NCBI GenBank assembly: GCA_016212925.1
Contig: JACRDF010000040.1
Location: forward strand, 115,412-179,411
Source of the DNA: Desulfomonile tiedjei
GTDB lineage: Bacteria > Desulfobacterota > Desulfomonilia > Desulfomonilales > Desulfomonilaceae
Length of the DNA stretch: 64,000 nucleotides
Direction of reading: 5' to 3'
Shown here piece by piece: positions 27,126 through 37,134 of this stretch. The notes beneath the pieces were generated by a model, which was not told the origin of the DNA, made no database searches, and saw only the letters and a program-made list of their open reading frames with translations. The position numbers and the translations under genes were made by a program. Positions within the stretch are counted from its first letter, which is position 1. Each line of letters begins with the position of its first letter.

Positions 27126-29801
27126 CTAAACAGCCACTTTAGCCGAATTTGAGGCCCACACGGAATCGTCGGTGTCCGGAACCTGCGTCAAAACCGCTAG
27201 AGGCACGGCCTCCACTTTGCGGTAGACCTCCGCGGGGGAGCGGCGCACGCCGTCCACCGTCAACAGGTCCTCCACTTTGATTCCAAAATGCTTTTCGTTT
27301 TCCACGAGGTACGGGTGGATGAGATGCCAATCCTCATCCGACAAGTCCGCGAATCTGCCCCCGTTAAGTTGCTCCTCAACCATCTGTCTATGCGGATCAC
27401 GAATGTAAAGCGCGCCTCCCGACGCCAGGGAGAAGAGGTTCGAACCGGGGTACGGTCGTTCCAGAAAGATGATGTCACCATCTTCGTTCCTGGTCAGCCC
27501 GTTGACAATCACGAATCCTCCACCGTTCAGCGGGTCTCCGGCCATGAAACTTTCAGCCAGGAAATCCAAAGCGGTACCGTTGATTACGACTCGCGGATGG
27601 CCCGCGGCGTTGATCAAAGGTCTGCCTGCCGCGTTTCCAAGGACAAAGGTATTGCCACCTTTCGCTCCATACATGAAGCACTGGCCCGCATCCCCATGTA
27701 TGACCAGCAGGCCTTGTTTCATTATCTGGCCTATCTGATCCTGGGCATTGCCGTGAATGTGGATTTCCATTCCATCAATTCCGCTTGCCTCGTAATCTCC
27801 GGACGAGCCGTACAGATCCATTCTGACACCTGAAGTCAAAGGCCCGAATCCGCAACCGTGAAATCTCTGGCCTCGCAGATCGAACACAACAAACTTCCGC
27901 CAGCCCAGCCGGTATGCATCAGCCAAGAGGACCGCGTCGCATTCATCCCCCTCCGGTTCAAAGTCACTGGCATCCACCACCAAGGCGCGTTCCACTGCTA
28001 TGGGTGGCCGAAGCTGTTTCCGGGTTGCGAAATTGATTAGGCTGTAGAAGCCGATGTTGTTCACGTCCGTGATCACAGGGAGAGCGTTGAAGATGGCATT
28101 AAGTTCGTCAGTGACTACACGGATCAGAGCGGACCGTTTCTTGTCGCCGAGAGGAAAACCTCGGTCCAAAACCAAGGTAAGGCCCTCAATTACTACGTTC
28201 AAAGCCTCTTTCCGGGAACGAGCACGGCGGCCGAGTTGGGCGACAACCCATCTCAACGTATTGTAGTCCCATAGAGCGGCATTTGTCGCAAAAAGCGTCA
28301 GTATCTCCGAAGACTTTCCGGTCTTTATTGCCTGGTCCAGGAGGGCCTCTATTTCCCCCCGGGAATCGGACGGACTACCTATCGGCGTAGCAATGTCCAA
28401 CGGTTTTCGGGTCTCAACTGTGACGGCATGGCCAAATTTGTCATTACACGTAAGCGCCAGGTCCCCGTTCCTCCCAGGTTTTACGTCGAACATGAACGCT
28501 CCACCATCTGAAGACGAACCTCCTCTGGCGTTCCAGTACTTGTCAGCCACAGGGCTGAATCGAGGGTCTTCCAGAGCGAGCGATCTCAGCGTCGCGTCAA
28601 TGGCCTGTTTTTCCGAACAGATCAGGCCGACTTGCACGTCCCCGTCATATAAAGAAAAAACTTGGGGCCTCAACATGGAGGTGTCTGTGATACCAAGCAA
28701 CTGAAAGGTCTGCTGTTCCGGGATGTTTCTGGCGATAATGAAAAACCAGGGGCCGTCCGGTGACGCATGGATATGCGTGGATTGGACCCTCTCATAGAGT
28801 TCCTGTTTTTCCGAGGGGAGCAGGTCAAAATCCAGCTCTCCGGTGGGCGCAAGCGCTTCTATGATCACTTCCAGGGGATATCCGTAGACCCTGTTCCAGA
28901 GGTCAAACAACATTATGCTGACCTCGGTATCGGTCATAAACTGGGGCTCGAGCCCTCTCTGTTTCAGGTAGTCACATGTGGCGTGGTAGTTGGCGAAGTC
29001 GCCATTGTGAACCAGGGCCTCATTCAGCCCTGTGAAGGGGTGCGCTCCTCCGGGATGCCATACTCGCCCCCGAGTGGGATAGCGCTGGTGCGCGATCCAG
29101 ACATGTGCTTTAAAATCGTCCAGCTTGTAGTACCGCACGACATTTTCAGCGTACCCGACTATTTTCAGGATCATGACATTTCGGCCGTGGGATAACACAA
29201 ACGCCTGCTTCTCACCGAGGGAGCTGTAAAATTGCTTGTTCAGGCGCACGCTGTTGCGGCTGATGAACTCATCCTCTGCATATCGTTCCGGCATCCCCTG
29301 AAGACCGTTGTCCTCCATGAACCTTTTGAGGACCGGGGGCTTAACCCTTACAAACGCTCGCCACACATCGGGAGGCTGGACTTCAAGCCCCTCTAATTCC
29401 CTGTAATCCGGCAAATGGTCAAGAATTTCCTCTTTCGCCACATCGAAAAACGGGGTTACGCAACCATCTTTGAGAGCGTTCAGGCAACCGGGCTCGAGCA
29501 ATGCCACGTTAAGCATATAATGGGAGTCGAGCACCTCACGTGATATGCCCAGGGCGTCGGGATCGAAACCAACCGCAGCTATGCCGCCCCCCTTACCGTT
29601 TCCACGATTGTGCATCCGGCAAGAAGGCTCAAAGATGTGCCGGCCCGCCAGCGGTATGTTGGAGGCAAAACCGGTTACTCCGCAGCCACCCTCATCGGCG
29701 GCTTTGAAGTTCGAGGAAAAGTCGGCTCGCCCAAATTCCTTGATACGCGATGACAGTATCTTTTCAGCATAGGAACCGGAATATCTCATCTCGAACCTCA
29801 T
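27126..29801 (-). CDS. glutamate synthase, amidotransferase plus GXGXG domains
   Basis: An 891-residue protein combining the class II glutamine amidotransferase domain (about 40-430, including LVHNGDFANY and RYPTRGR) with the C-terminal GXGXG beta-helix domain (about 650-830, with IHGDAGQCFMYGAKGG). The FMN/Fe-S synthase core is missing here and is supplied by the gene just upstream, whose stop overlaps this start (ATGA at 29798-29801). The expected N-terminal nucleophile is Cys40 in EGGCGVTGF, so a 39-residue leader must be removed for the usual mechanism. No NADPH-binding GltD is nearby, pointing to ferredoxin or another donor. Confidence 0.9.
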   Translation of the reverse strand: MRFEMRYSGSYAEKILSSRIKEFGRADFSSNFKAADEGGCGVTGFASNIPLAGRHIFEPSCRMHNRGNGKGGGIAAVGFDPDALGISREVLDSHYMLNVALLEPGCLNALKDGCVTPFFDVAKEEILDHLPDYRELEGLEVQPPDVWRAFVRVKPPVLKRFMEDNGLQGMPERYAEDEFISRNSVRLNKQFYSSLGEKQAFVLSHGRNVMILKIVGYAENVVRYYKLDDFKAHVWIAHQRYPTRGRVWHPGGAHPFTGLNEALVHNGDFANYHATCDYLKQRGLEPQFMTDTEVSIMLFDLWNRVYGYPLEVIIEALAPTGELDFDLLPSEKQELYERVQSTHIHASPDGPWFFIIARNIPEQQTFQLLGITDTSMLRPQVFSLYDGDVQVGLICSEKQAIDATLRSLALEDPRFSPVADKYWNARGGSSSDGGAFMFDVKPGRNGDLALTCNDKFGHAVTVETRKPLDIATPIGSPSDSRGEIEALLDQAIKTGKSSEILTLFATNAALWDYNTLRWVVAQLGRRARSRKEALNVVIEGLTLVLDRGFPLGDKKRSALIRVVTDELNAIFNALPVITDVNNIGFYSLINFATRKQLRPPIAVERALVVDASDFEPEGDECDAVLLADAYRLGWRKFVVFDLRGQRFHGCGFGPLTSGVRMDLYGSSGDYEASGIDGMEIHIHGNAQDQIGQIMKQGLLVIHGDAGQCFMYGAKGGNTFVLGNAAGRPLINAAGHPRVVINGTALDFLAESFMAGDPLNGGGFVIVNGLTRNEDGDIIFLERPYPGSNLFSLASGGALYIRDPHRQMVEEQLNGGRFADLSDEDWHLIHPYLVENEKHFGIKVEDLLTVDGVRRSPAEVYRKVEAVPLAVLTQVPDTDDSVWASNSAKVAV

Positions 29802-31333
29802 TTCCCCAAATCTCGAATGTCGTCGTCAGGGACATCGGAGTTATAGTCCAAATGGGCCAGGACATCGGTCCTGCCCACGAGTTGTCGGATACTGTCCAAA
29901 CCGAGGCGGTAAAGTATCTCGCGGAGTTGCTCTCGCCAGCAGTGCAGCATGTTGACGATCCTTTGAGTGCCCCATGCGAGATCCATCAGTCCCACCAATT
30001 CCAAATCGGTGGTGGCAATTCCCCTGGCGCAGCCGCGTCCGCTCTCGCAATTGTGACACCTCACGCATTCCAGCGCGACCAGCTCGGACGTTCCTGTAAC
30101 AACTCCGTCTGCTCCAAGCGCGATGGCCTTGGCTATGTCGTAGGCGCTTCGGATGCCGCCTGAAGCTATCAGCGTGATCTCGTCGCGAACGCCTTCATTC
30201 ACGAGAAAATTGTGAACCTTGGGTATCGCGTATTCTATCGGCATGGCGATGTTTTTCTTTGCTACGTCGGGAGCGGCCCCTGTCCCGCCGTACGACCCGT
30301 CCAGATGAACTATGTGAGCACCGGCGTAGTACGAACCGACCGCAACCATATCTACATCGGAAGGCGTTGACACTTTTACCGAGACCAAAGCTCTGCTATT
30401 GATCGCCTTGATCCAGTCGATATGTTTCTTGTGATCTTCCACGGAGTAAACCGAGTGGAACGGGAAGGGGCTGAACAGCGACGATCCGGGGACAGTCTCT
30501 CGAATCCTTGCCACAGCCTCGGTGACCTTGGGTCCGAGGAGATGACCTCCCAGCCCTGGTTTCGCTCCCTGAGCGTACTTGAATTCCACTATCTTGACAC
30601 GCTGAATGGTCTCTTCCCTCACGCCGAAGAGCCCCGTAGCGACCTGGGTTATGATGTGATCGTCAAAAGGGAACAAGGCTTCAGGGTAACCGCCTTCTCC
30701 TGTGCAAGTGAAGGATCCCCAAGCTGCAAACGCTCGGATACGGCTCAGCATCGTGATCTGGCTGATTGACCCGAAGGACATGCCTCCACCGTAAACCGGT
30801 ATGGGTATTTCGATCCCGAGTCGTCCGTCGTTTCTCTTGTTGAGTCTGATGGAGGTGTCTATTTGCTCTATGTCAAGATCCGGTTTGGGGACGCGTTTCG
30901 GAAACACAAAGCGCAATTTGTCGAAGCCGCCGTTGGAGTCGCCGATCCGAAATTCAAGGTCGTGCTTGGGCAGCCGTCCGGTTTCCGCCATGTACCACGT
31001 GCTCATGAGCAGATCCCCGGTCCACCTTTTATCTCCCAGAGCCTTTATGGAGGGGTTCAAGCCGACACGGATGGCGTTGACAGGGCAAGTCAGGACGCAA
31101 CGGTTCGACTTTTTCGAACACTCGATTCCGAGGCACAGGTGGTCCCGGGGTGGCTGAAGCTTCCCGCCCTGAGCTTGAAACACTTTTTCCGGACAGATTG
31201 CCACGCATTTGAGGCAATCATTACAGGCATCCGAAACCACGGCCGTGTATTTGCCTATGGCACGGCCGAACCTTGAAGGAGTCTCGACCACTCTAGTCGA
31301 AGGAACCTCACTCCATATATTCTTGTAATGCAT
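29798..31333 (-). CDS. glutamate synthase FMN/Fe-S core with N-terminal ferredoxin domain
   Basis: A 511-residue archaeal-type glutamate synthase core. Residues about 35-90 hold a ferredoxin-like domain (CNDCLKCVAICP, then a second Cys set ending NRCVLTCP). The FMN-binding TIM barrel follows at about 160-450 with GGGMSFGSIS, QGAKPGLGGHL, SYGGTGAAP and GGIRSAYDIAKAIALGAD. A CVRCHNCESGRGC set at about 438-450 fits the [3Fe-4S] cluster. It should convert 2-oxoglutarate and ammonia to glutamate using electrons entering by the ferredoxin domain, with ammonia tunnelled from the 27126-29801 protein. It follows the paralogue at 31349-32737 by 15 bp. Confidence 0.92.
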   Translation of the reverse strand: MHYKNIWSEVPSTRVVETPSRFGRAIGKYTAVVSDACNDCLKCVAICPEKVFQAQGGKLQPPRDHLCLGIECSKKSNRCVLTCPVNAIRVGLNPSIKALGDKRWTGDLLMSTWYMAETGRLPKHDLEFRIGDSNGGFDKLRFVFPKRVPKPDLDIEQIDTSIRLNKRNDGRLGIEIPIPVYGGGMSFGSISQITMLSRIRAFAAWGSFTCTGEGGYPEALFPFDDHIITQVATGLFGVREETIQRVKIVEFKYAQGAKPGLGGHLLGPKVTEAVARIRETVPGSSLFSPFPFHSVYSVEDHKKHIDWIKAINSRALVSVKVSTPSDVDMVAVGSYYAGAHIVHLDGSYGGTGAAPDVAKKNIAMPIEYAIPKVHNFLVNEGVRDEITLIASGGIRSAYDIAKAIALGADGVVTGTSELVALECVRCHNCESGRGCARGIATTDLELVGLMDLAWGTQRIVNMLHCWREQLREILYRLGLDSIRQLVGRTDVLAHLDYNSDVPDDDIRDLGK

Positions 31334-31348
31334 GAAGACCGTTCCTTT

Positions 31349-32737
31349 TTACGAATTGCGATCGGCGAAAATCTGAAAAAACGTATCGTTCTCCAAATCT
31401 TCCATGAACATGACTCGGCCCTGCTCGCCCCTCAGTCGCCGGGCCTCGCGTATGCCCATAGCGCCCATCATCTCCAACAGCTGGTTATGCCAGGCCCCTA
31501 TGAGATTGACTATCCGACGGGAAGCCCAGCCGGGATCAACGTCCTTGATGTGGACAGGGCATTCGCCGCCGTCCCTGCAGTTGCGGCACACGCGGCACTC
31601 CAAGGCGATGAGCATCGGCACGTCCACACCGACAAGATTCGCTCCGCAAAGTATGGCTTTGATCACATGTTCAGCCATGGCAAGCCCGCCGGACGCGAGG
31701 AAGGTTATTTCATCCCTCAAACCCTCATGAAGGAGGGCCGCGTTAACCTCTTTAATGAGGTCCTTTATGTGAAGGCCGTTCGTTACGCCGGGTTCGTAAC
31801 CTCTTTCGTCTGCAACGTAGTGAATGAGGTCCATTCCGCCTTTGGTATAGTCGACCACGTTCTTCACATGCCCCGGCAGCGACAAGGCTTGCATCCTAAC
31901 TGAAACAAGAAGGTCGGGCTTTATCCTCTTCAACTCTGCCATCGTGCTGAGAGCGTTTTCCGAGTCCGGGATCTCTACCATTTGGAATTCCGCAACACGG
32001 GAAAGGTCGGCAGGACCGGTGTCCAATAGTGGAACAAGATAAGGAGTAAATTCAGCGAGTTCGTTAAGAACCGATTGAGGTGTCACCATCAGGGTGTTGA
32101 GTTCCGCGGCTGCTCGGGCCATGGCGCGCCAAACGTTGGGCGACATGTCCCCAAAGGGGAGTACATCCAGGACAATAGGGATCGGAATCCTAATCGAAGG
32201 CCGCGGTTCAGTCAGAAGTTTGTCGCCCGGGCCGAATTCCAGGCACGAAGGTCTGCGCCCAATATCCACCACCGTGGATATATACTCTCGACCGTGTATG
32301 CCGTCTCTGGTCGGGCGTACGATTTCACTCATATCGGTCCACATGGAATCGAACCCCGGTCCGGAAAATGCGCCTCCGTATCCTGCCCCCGAAACCGGGA
32401 TCTTGCCCGATTCCGCCTGATTCCATGTGGCAGAGATGATCTCCGGGCTGTACACGTCATCTCCCAGGGCTTCCCATTCGGGGTTGATGGTCTTGTGAAT
32501 CAGTCGTTTAGGGCACCCCTGCACGCAGCGAAAGCAGCTCTTGCACAATTCGTCTACGGTATCGGCCAATATGTCGGAGGAAAACGATCTCTGATGGTAC
32601 ACATCGTAAACGCATTCGTACTTGACGCATTTCGCGCACTTCAGACAACCCTCTCCCCAGTCGACAATTCCTGACCGACCCACAACCGGATAACGGTTGG
32701 GGGCATTCTGAACGTGAATGTGATACTTCTTGGGCAT
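31349..32737 (-). CDS. divergent glutamate synthase-like FMN/Fe-S protein
   Basis: A 462-residue paralogue of the next gene. It keeps an N-terminal ferredoxin-like domain (CLKCAKCVKYEC near residue 30, CKSCFRCVQGCP near 65), an FMN-type barrel (FLASGGLAMAEHVIKAILCGAN) and a cluster set CRVCRNC...C. The active-site half differs: the GGGMSFGSIS, PGLGGHL and SYGGTGAAP motifs of true glutamate synthase are replaced (for example VLPFGDMSPNVWRAMA). It may be a catalytically altered subunit, an electron-transfer partner, or an enzyme for a different amino/keto acid. Its position between metF and the true core suggests it links the two. The function is unknown. Confidence 0.8.
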   Translation of the reverse strand: MPKKYHIHVQNAPNRYPVVGRSGIVDWGEGCLKCAKCVKYECVYDVYHQRSFSSDILADTVDELCKSCFRCVQGCPKRLIHKTINPEWEALGDDVYSPEIISATWNQAESGKIPVSGAGYGGAFSGPGFDSMWTDMSEIVRPTRDGIHGREYISTVVDIGRRPSCLEFGPGDKLLTEPRPSIRIPIPIVLDVLPFGDMSPNVWRAMARAAAELNTLMVTPQSVLNELAEFTPYLVPLLDTGPADLSRVAEFQMVEIPDSENALSTMAELKRIKPDLLVSVRMQALSLPGHVKNVVDYTKGGMDLIHYVADERGYEPGVTNGLHIKDLIKEVNAALLHEGLRDEITFLASGGLAMAEHVIKAILCGANLVGVDVPMLIALECRVCRNCRDGGECPVHIKDVDPGWASRRIVNLIGAWHNQLLEMMGAMGIREARRLRGEQGRVMFMEDLENDTFFQIFADRNS

Positions 32738-32814
32738 CTTCCAAACTCTCCACCGGAATCAACGTGTTGCGGAAAGGACCTTATCCACACAAAAGAAGTT
32801 TCCTTCGAATCTGC

Positions 32815-33738
32815 TCAAACCTCCGGTCTCTTGTCCAGACCAGCGGCTTTCAGGATCTCAGGCACCTTATGCTCCCACTCGATGGCCATGAGGTGTACAC
32901 CGGCTACGCCTTTTATTTCTCTGACTTTCCGGATTGTCTCGACCGCGATCTTGATCCCTTCATCGGCCTGTTTCTCTTTGGGCACTCCGGAAAGTCGCTT
33001 TATCAAGTCTTCAGGGACGTCCATACCCGCGACTTTGTTGGCCATATATCGGGCCATTCCGACGCCCTTCAGAGGAGTAATTCCCGCAAGAATGCTGACC
33101 TTTTCGGTGAGGCCCATGTCCACAGCCTGCCTCATGAATTCGGCAAATCGATCCAGGTTGTAAATGCACTGGGTCTGAATAAAATCCACTCCCGCCTCGA
33201 CCTTCTTGGCGAGCCGCACCACGCGCCAGCCGACAGGGTCGGCGAAAGGGTTTTCTGCCGCGCCGATGAACATCTTGGGCGGAACTTGAATTGGTTCACC
33301 GCCTATAATCTGTCCTTTGTCGCGCATGGAGCGCACGGTATGGACGAGCTGTATGGAATCGAGGTCAAAAACTCCCACAGCCTCCTTTTGGTTGCCAAAG
33401 CAGTGATGGTCACCGGTCAGACACAGGACGTTGCGTATGCCAAGCGCGTAAGCGCCGAAAAGGTCGCTCTGAAGCGCGATTCGGTTACGGTCCCGGGTAA
33501 CCATCTGGAGCACAGGCTCGTGGCCCAAACCCTTGAGTATTGTGGAGGCTGCCAGAGAAGACATTCTGACAATTGCGGTCTGATTGTCCGTGACGTTGAC
33601 AGCGTCAACGCGGCCCAGAAGGAATTTCCCCTTCTCTTCCAGAACAGCAGCGTCCGCGCCTTTGGGAGGGCCGCATTCGGCTGTGACGGCAAAATGCCCG
33701 GACTTGAGTACTTTTTCTAGACGGCTTTCGGTCTTCAC
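32815..33738 (-). CDS. metF: 5,10-methylenetetrahydrofolate reductase
   Basis: MetF reduces methylene-THF to methyl-THF using FAD. The 307-residue protein shows the family layout: VTAECGPPKG near the start, NVTDNQTAIVRMSS, LCLTGDH, FIQTQCIYNLDRF and AGITPLKGVGMARYM. The frame stays open for another 95 codons, but the GTG at 33738 overlaps the metV stop (GTGA) and begins just before the conserved domain, so I use it. Adjacent metV and mvhD indicate the MetVF type found in acetogens and sulfate reducers, which works in the methyl branch of the acetyl-CoA pathway, rather than the NADH-only enterobacterial type. Confidence 0.93.
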   Translation of the reverse strand: MKTESRLEKVLKSGHFAVTAECGPPKGADAAVLEEKGKFLLGRVDAVNVTDNQTAIVRMSSLAASTILKGLGHEPVLQMVTRDRNRIALQSDLFGAYALGIRNVLCLTGDHHCFGNQKEAVGVFDLDSIQLVHTVRSMRDKGQIIGGEPIQVPPKMFIGAAENPFADPVGWRVVRLAKKVEAGVDFIQTQCIYNLDRFAEFMRQAVDMGLTEKVSILAGITPLKGVGMARYMANKVAGMDVPEDLIKRLSGVPKEKQADEGIKIAVETIRKVREIKGVAGVHLMAIEWEHKVPEILKAAGLDKRPEV

Positions 33739-34403
33739 GGTTTTTGATCCTCCCTGATTACTCGACGCGGCCCGCCGGAATGGGATGTCGACCAATCGAC
33801 CGGCGGAACAAATTCGTTGAGTCTGTCCAGTTCTCCAAGGGTATCCAGGCGCTTGATTATCATGTCCCAGCCGCATGGGATGTCGGGACGAACCTCGCAA
33901 CGGCCATCTTTGGAACCGCCGCATGGGCCGTTCATCAACTTCTTTGAACATCGAGTGACAGGACAGACGGCCCCGAAGTGTCCCAGCTTGCACTTGCCGC
34001 AGCCCAGGCAATTCTCCTGCCATACGCCGCGCATTTCCGTTTCACCGATGAACAGCGTGTCCAGCGCGGGAATGATCGGCTTGTCCTGATAGACTCTCGC
34101 AAGGGCCTGAACGCCGGCTCCGCAACCCAGCGAAAGCATCACTTCGTGGTCCGGGACCAGGTTGGCTATGCGGTCGATGAAATCATCCACGCACTGCCGG
34201 TCCAAGCAAGTGTCGGTTATGACCGGGTTCAAATTGTCCTTGGCGTAGGAAAGTCTCAGGGCCGCAGCGAGAAGCATGGTCTCCCGTTGCCCGCCTGCTG
34301 CACATTCGGCCACGCATGAATCGCACCCGACCACCAAAATGGACGAGTACCGGTCGATCATCTTCCTGATTTCAGGTATCTCTTTTAGCTCCGCAACAAT
34401 CAC
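33735..34403 (-). CDS. metV: MetV-type zinc/Fe-S partner of methylene-THF reductase
   Basis: A 222-residue MetV protein (MTHFR C-terminal-like family). The N-terminal part has VVGCDSCVAECAAGG at about 25-39 and the C-terminal part has a dense Cys set, CLGCGKCKLGHFGAVCP and then CSKKLMNGPCGGSKDGRCE, which should bind Fe-S clusters. MetV is needed for MetF activity in the acetogen-type complex and passes electrons to its flavin. The start is the GTG at 34403, six bases after a perfect AAGGAGG; an in-frame start at 34445 is less likely. Translationally coupled to metF by a GTGA overlap. Confidence 0.92.
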   Translation of the reverse strand: MIVAELKEIPEIRKMIDRYSSILVVGCDSCVAECAAGGQRETMLLAAALRLSYAKDNLNPVITDTCLDRQCVDDFIDRIANLVPDHEVMLSLGCGAGVQALARVYQDKPIIPALDTLFIGETEMRGVWQENCLGCGKCKLGHFGAVCPVTRCSKKLMNGPCGGSKDGRCEVRPDIPCGWDMIIKRLDTLGELDRLNEFVPPVDWSTSHSGGPRRVIREDQKP

Positions 34404-34504
34404 AGGTGTCCTCCTTGGTAGGCTGAGCCAGGCGGATTCTTGCACTTTCCTTCAAGGCGCGCCGGGCCTTGCCAGCCGGAACCACTTAATTTTTCACGGG
34501 TCGT

Positions 34505-34927
34505 TCAGCCGGATTTGGTTTTCGCGACGGGGGGTATTTGGTCGAAGGATTCCAGTCTAATAGAGAAGTCCTTCAAGATCTTGTCCAAAGCCGCCTGGTC
34601 CATTGGCGGCAAGTGAACAAACTCAATCCTCCCGGACTCGATGCCCAGCCGATCGAGCCAAGAGCGCGCATAATCTGCCCGTTTATGGGATCGCATGGAT
34701 CCCTCTAAGTACTGGCAGGCCTTCTCGGCACACGCGAGCACCAGCACTCCTTGGGCGCCTCCTGCCATTGTTTTCAACAGGTGATGCGCCTCGATCTTGC
34801 CGGAGCATGGTATCGCGACAAGGCTGACGCCCGGACGAGACCGGGCAAAGTTTTTCTGTGCGCCGTCCTTGAATAGCTTCAGGTTACGGCAGTGATACAC
34901 TACTATTTTAATGGGCTTTGTCTCCAT
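34505..34927 (-). CDS. MvhD/HdrD-associated hydrogenase delta-type iron-sulfur protein
   Basis: A 140-residue member of the MvhD family (methyl-viologen-reducing hydrogenase delta subunit), which carries a [2Fe-2S] cluster and passes electrons between a partner enzyme and HdrA-type bifurcating flavoproteins. Conserved pieces are IPCSGKIEAHHLLKTM, GAQGVLVLAC and the CAEKACQYLEGS segment, equivalent to CHxGDCHYxxGN in usual members. The usual N-terminal CxxC pair is reduced to one Cys (Cys13), leaving Cys13, 41, 66 and 71. It is first in the six-gene operon. No hdrA lies in this window. Confidence 0.85.
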   Translation of the reverse strand: METKPIKIVVYHCRNLKLFKDGAQKNFARSRPGVSLVAIPCSGKIEAHHLLKTMAGGAQGVLVLACAEKACQYLEGSMRSHKRADYARSWLDRLGIESGRIEFVHLPPMDQAALDKILKDFSIRLESFDQIPPVAKTKSG

Positions 34928-35687
<760 letters not shown>

Positions 35688-37133
35688 TCAGCCGAGCTTT
35701 TTCAATTCTTCGGCCAGTATCTGGTTGACCACAGCCGGGTTGGCCTTGCCCTTGGTGGCTTTCATTACCTGCCCGACAAAGAACCCAACCATCGCGGTCT
35801 TTCCTTTGAGGTACTTGGCGACCTCACCGGGATTATCGTCCAGTACTTGCCGGACCAAGGAGCTGAGCTGCGCGGTGTCCGAAACCTGGACGAGCCCCTT
35901 TTCTTCTATGATTGCCGTCGCGTCTCGACCGGTTTTGTACATTTCCTCGAAAACGGTTTTGGCTATCTTGCCTGAAATGGTTCCGTCCTCGACCAGTCTA
36001 AGCAATTCGGCAAGTTGTTTGGGGGTCGTTGGACAGCAGGTGATCCCTGCTTCTTCGCCCTTCAGCTCTCTCATTAACTCGGTCATGATCCAATTGCTGA
36101 CGATTTTCGGCTGCGGAAACAATGCCACCGTCTGTTCAAAGTAGGTGGCCAGATCCCGAGACGCGGTCAGGACCGCTGCGTCGTAAACCGGGATGCCGAA
36201 ATCCTTAACGAAGCGGTCCTTTTTCTGCATCGGGAGTTCCGGCAGTTCGTTCCGGACCTTTTCTACCAATTGTGGGCTCACACGCAGGGGCAACAGGTCC
36301 GGATCGGGGAAGTATCGGTAGTCGTGGGCCTGCTCTTTGCTGCGCATGGACGCGGTCGAACCTGTGGCTGGGTCGAACAGCCGCGTCTCCTGAGTTATTT
36401 TTCCTCCGTCGGTCAGGACCTGCGTCTGCCGGTCGATCTCATATTGCAGCGCTCGCTGGACATTCCGAAATGAGTTCATGTTCTTCAGTTCGGTTTTCAC
36501 TCCCAACGGGGTTTCCCCGCGAGGTCTTATGGACACGTTGGCGTCACAGCGGAAGCTGCCTTCCTCCATATTGCCGTCGCATATCTCCAGGTAGACCAGA
36601 ATGGATCTGAGGGCTCTCAAATAGGCGGCGGCTTCTTCCGGGCTCCGAATTTCCGGTTCCGAGACTATCTCGATCAGCGGCACTCCTGTTCTGTTGAGAT
36701 CGACGTATGATAAGGGCTTGCGCTCGTCGTGAATGAGCTTGCCCGCGTCCTCTTCCATGTGAATTCGGGTCAGACCGATGCGCCGGAGACTGCCGTCCGT
36801 CTCAATTTCGACCCAGCCGTGTTCTGCCACAGGCAGTTCGTACTGGGATATTTGATAATTCTTGGGGAGGTCCGGATAATAGTAGTTCTTGCGAGCGAAC
36901 CTGCTGATTTCATTGATCTCACAGTTGCACGCCAGGGCCATGCGGACGGTAAACTCAAGGGCCTTACGGTTCAACACGGGAAGGACGCCCGGCATTCCCA
37001 AGCAGATAGGGCAGGTATTCATGTTGGGTTCAGCCCCGAAACGAGTGCTGCAAGAACAAAATGCCTTTGATTTTGTCAGCAGCTGGGCGTGAATTTCCAG
37101 TCCTATGACAGCCTCGTATTCCATTGGATTCAT
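35688..37133 (-). CDS. gatB: aspartyl/glutamyl-tRNA amidotransferase subunit B
   Basis: GatB is the kinase and tRNA-binding subunit of the GatCAB complex, which converts mischarged Glu-tRNA(Gln) and/or Asp-tRNA(Asn) to Gln- and Asn-tRNA. The 481-residue sequence begins with the signature [13 protein letters not shown] and has [15 protein letters not shown] at about 37-51, the LMRELKGE segment, and the C-terminal YqeY-like tail domain ([20 protein letters not shown] region). Zn-binding Cys residues are present in the N-terminal part (CSCSTRF, CPIC). One base separates it from gatA; last gene of gatCAB. Confidence 0.97.
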   Translation of the reverse strand: MNPMEYEAVIGLEIHAQLLTKSKAFCSCSTRFGAEPNMNTCPICLGMPGVLPVLNRKALEFTVRMALACNCEINEISRFARKNYYYPDLPKNYQISQYELPVAEHGWVEIETDGSLRRIGLTRIHMEEDAGKLIHDERKPLSYVDLNRTGVPLIEIVSEPEIRSPEEAAAYLRALRSILVYLEICDGNMEEGSFRCDANVSIRPRGETPLGVKTELKNMNSFRNVQRALQYEIDRQTQVLTDGGKITQETRLFDPATGSTASMRSKEQAHDYRYFPDPDLLPLRVSPQLVEKVRNELPELPMQKKDRFVKDFGIPVYDAAVLTASRDLATYFEQTVALFPQPKIVSNWIMTELMRELKGEEAGITCCPTTPKQLAELLRLVEDGTISGKIAKTVFEEMYKTGRDATAIIEEKGLVQVSDTAQLSSLVRQVLDDNPGEVAKYLKGKTAMVGFFVGQVMKATKGKANPAVVNQILAEELKKLG

Positions 37134-37134
37134 C

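Noticed and set aside
33739..34023. N-terminal extension of the metF frame
   Set aside because: The extension overlaps metV out of frame and looks like a translated shadow of it; the GTG at 33738 fits operon coupling.
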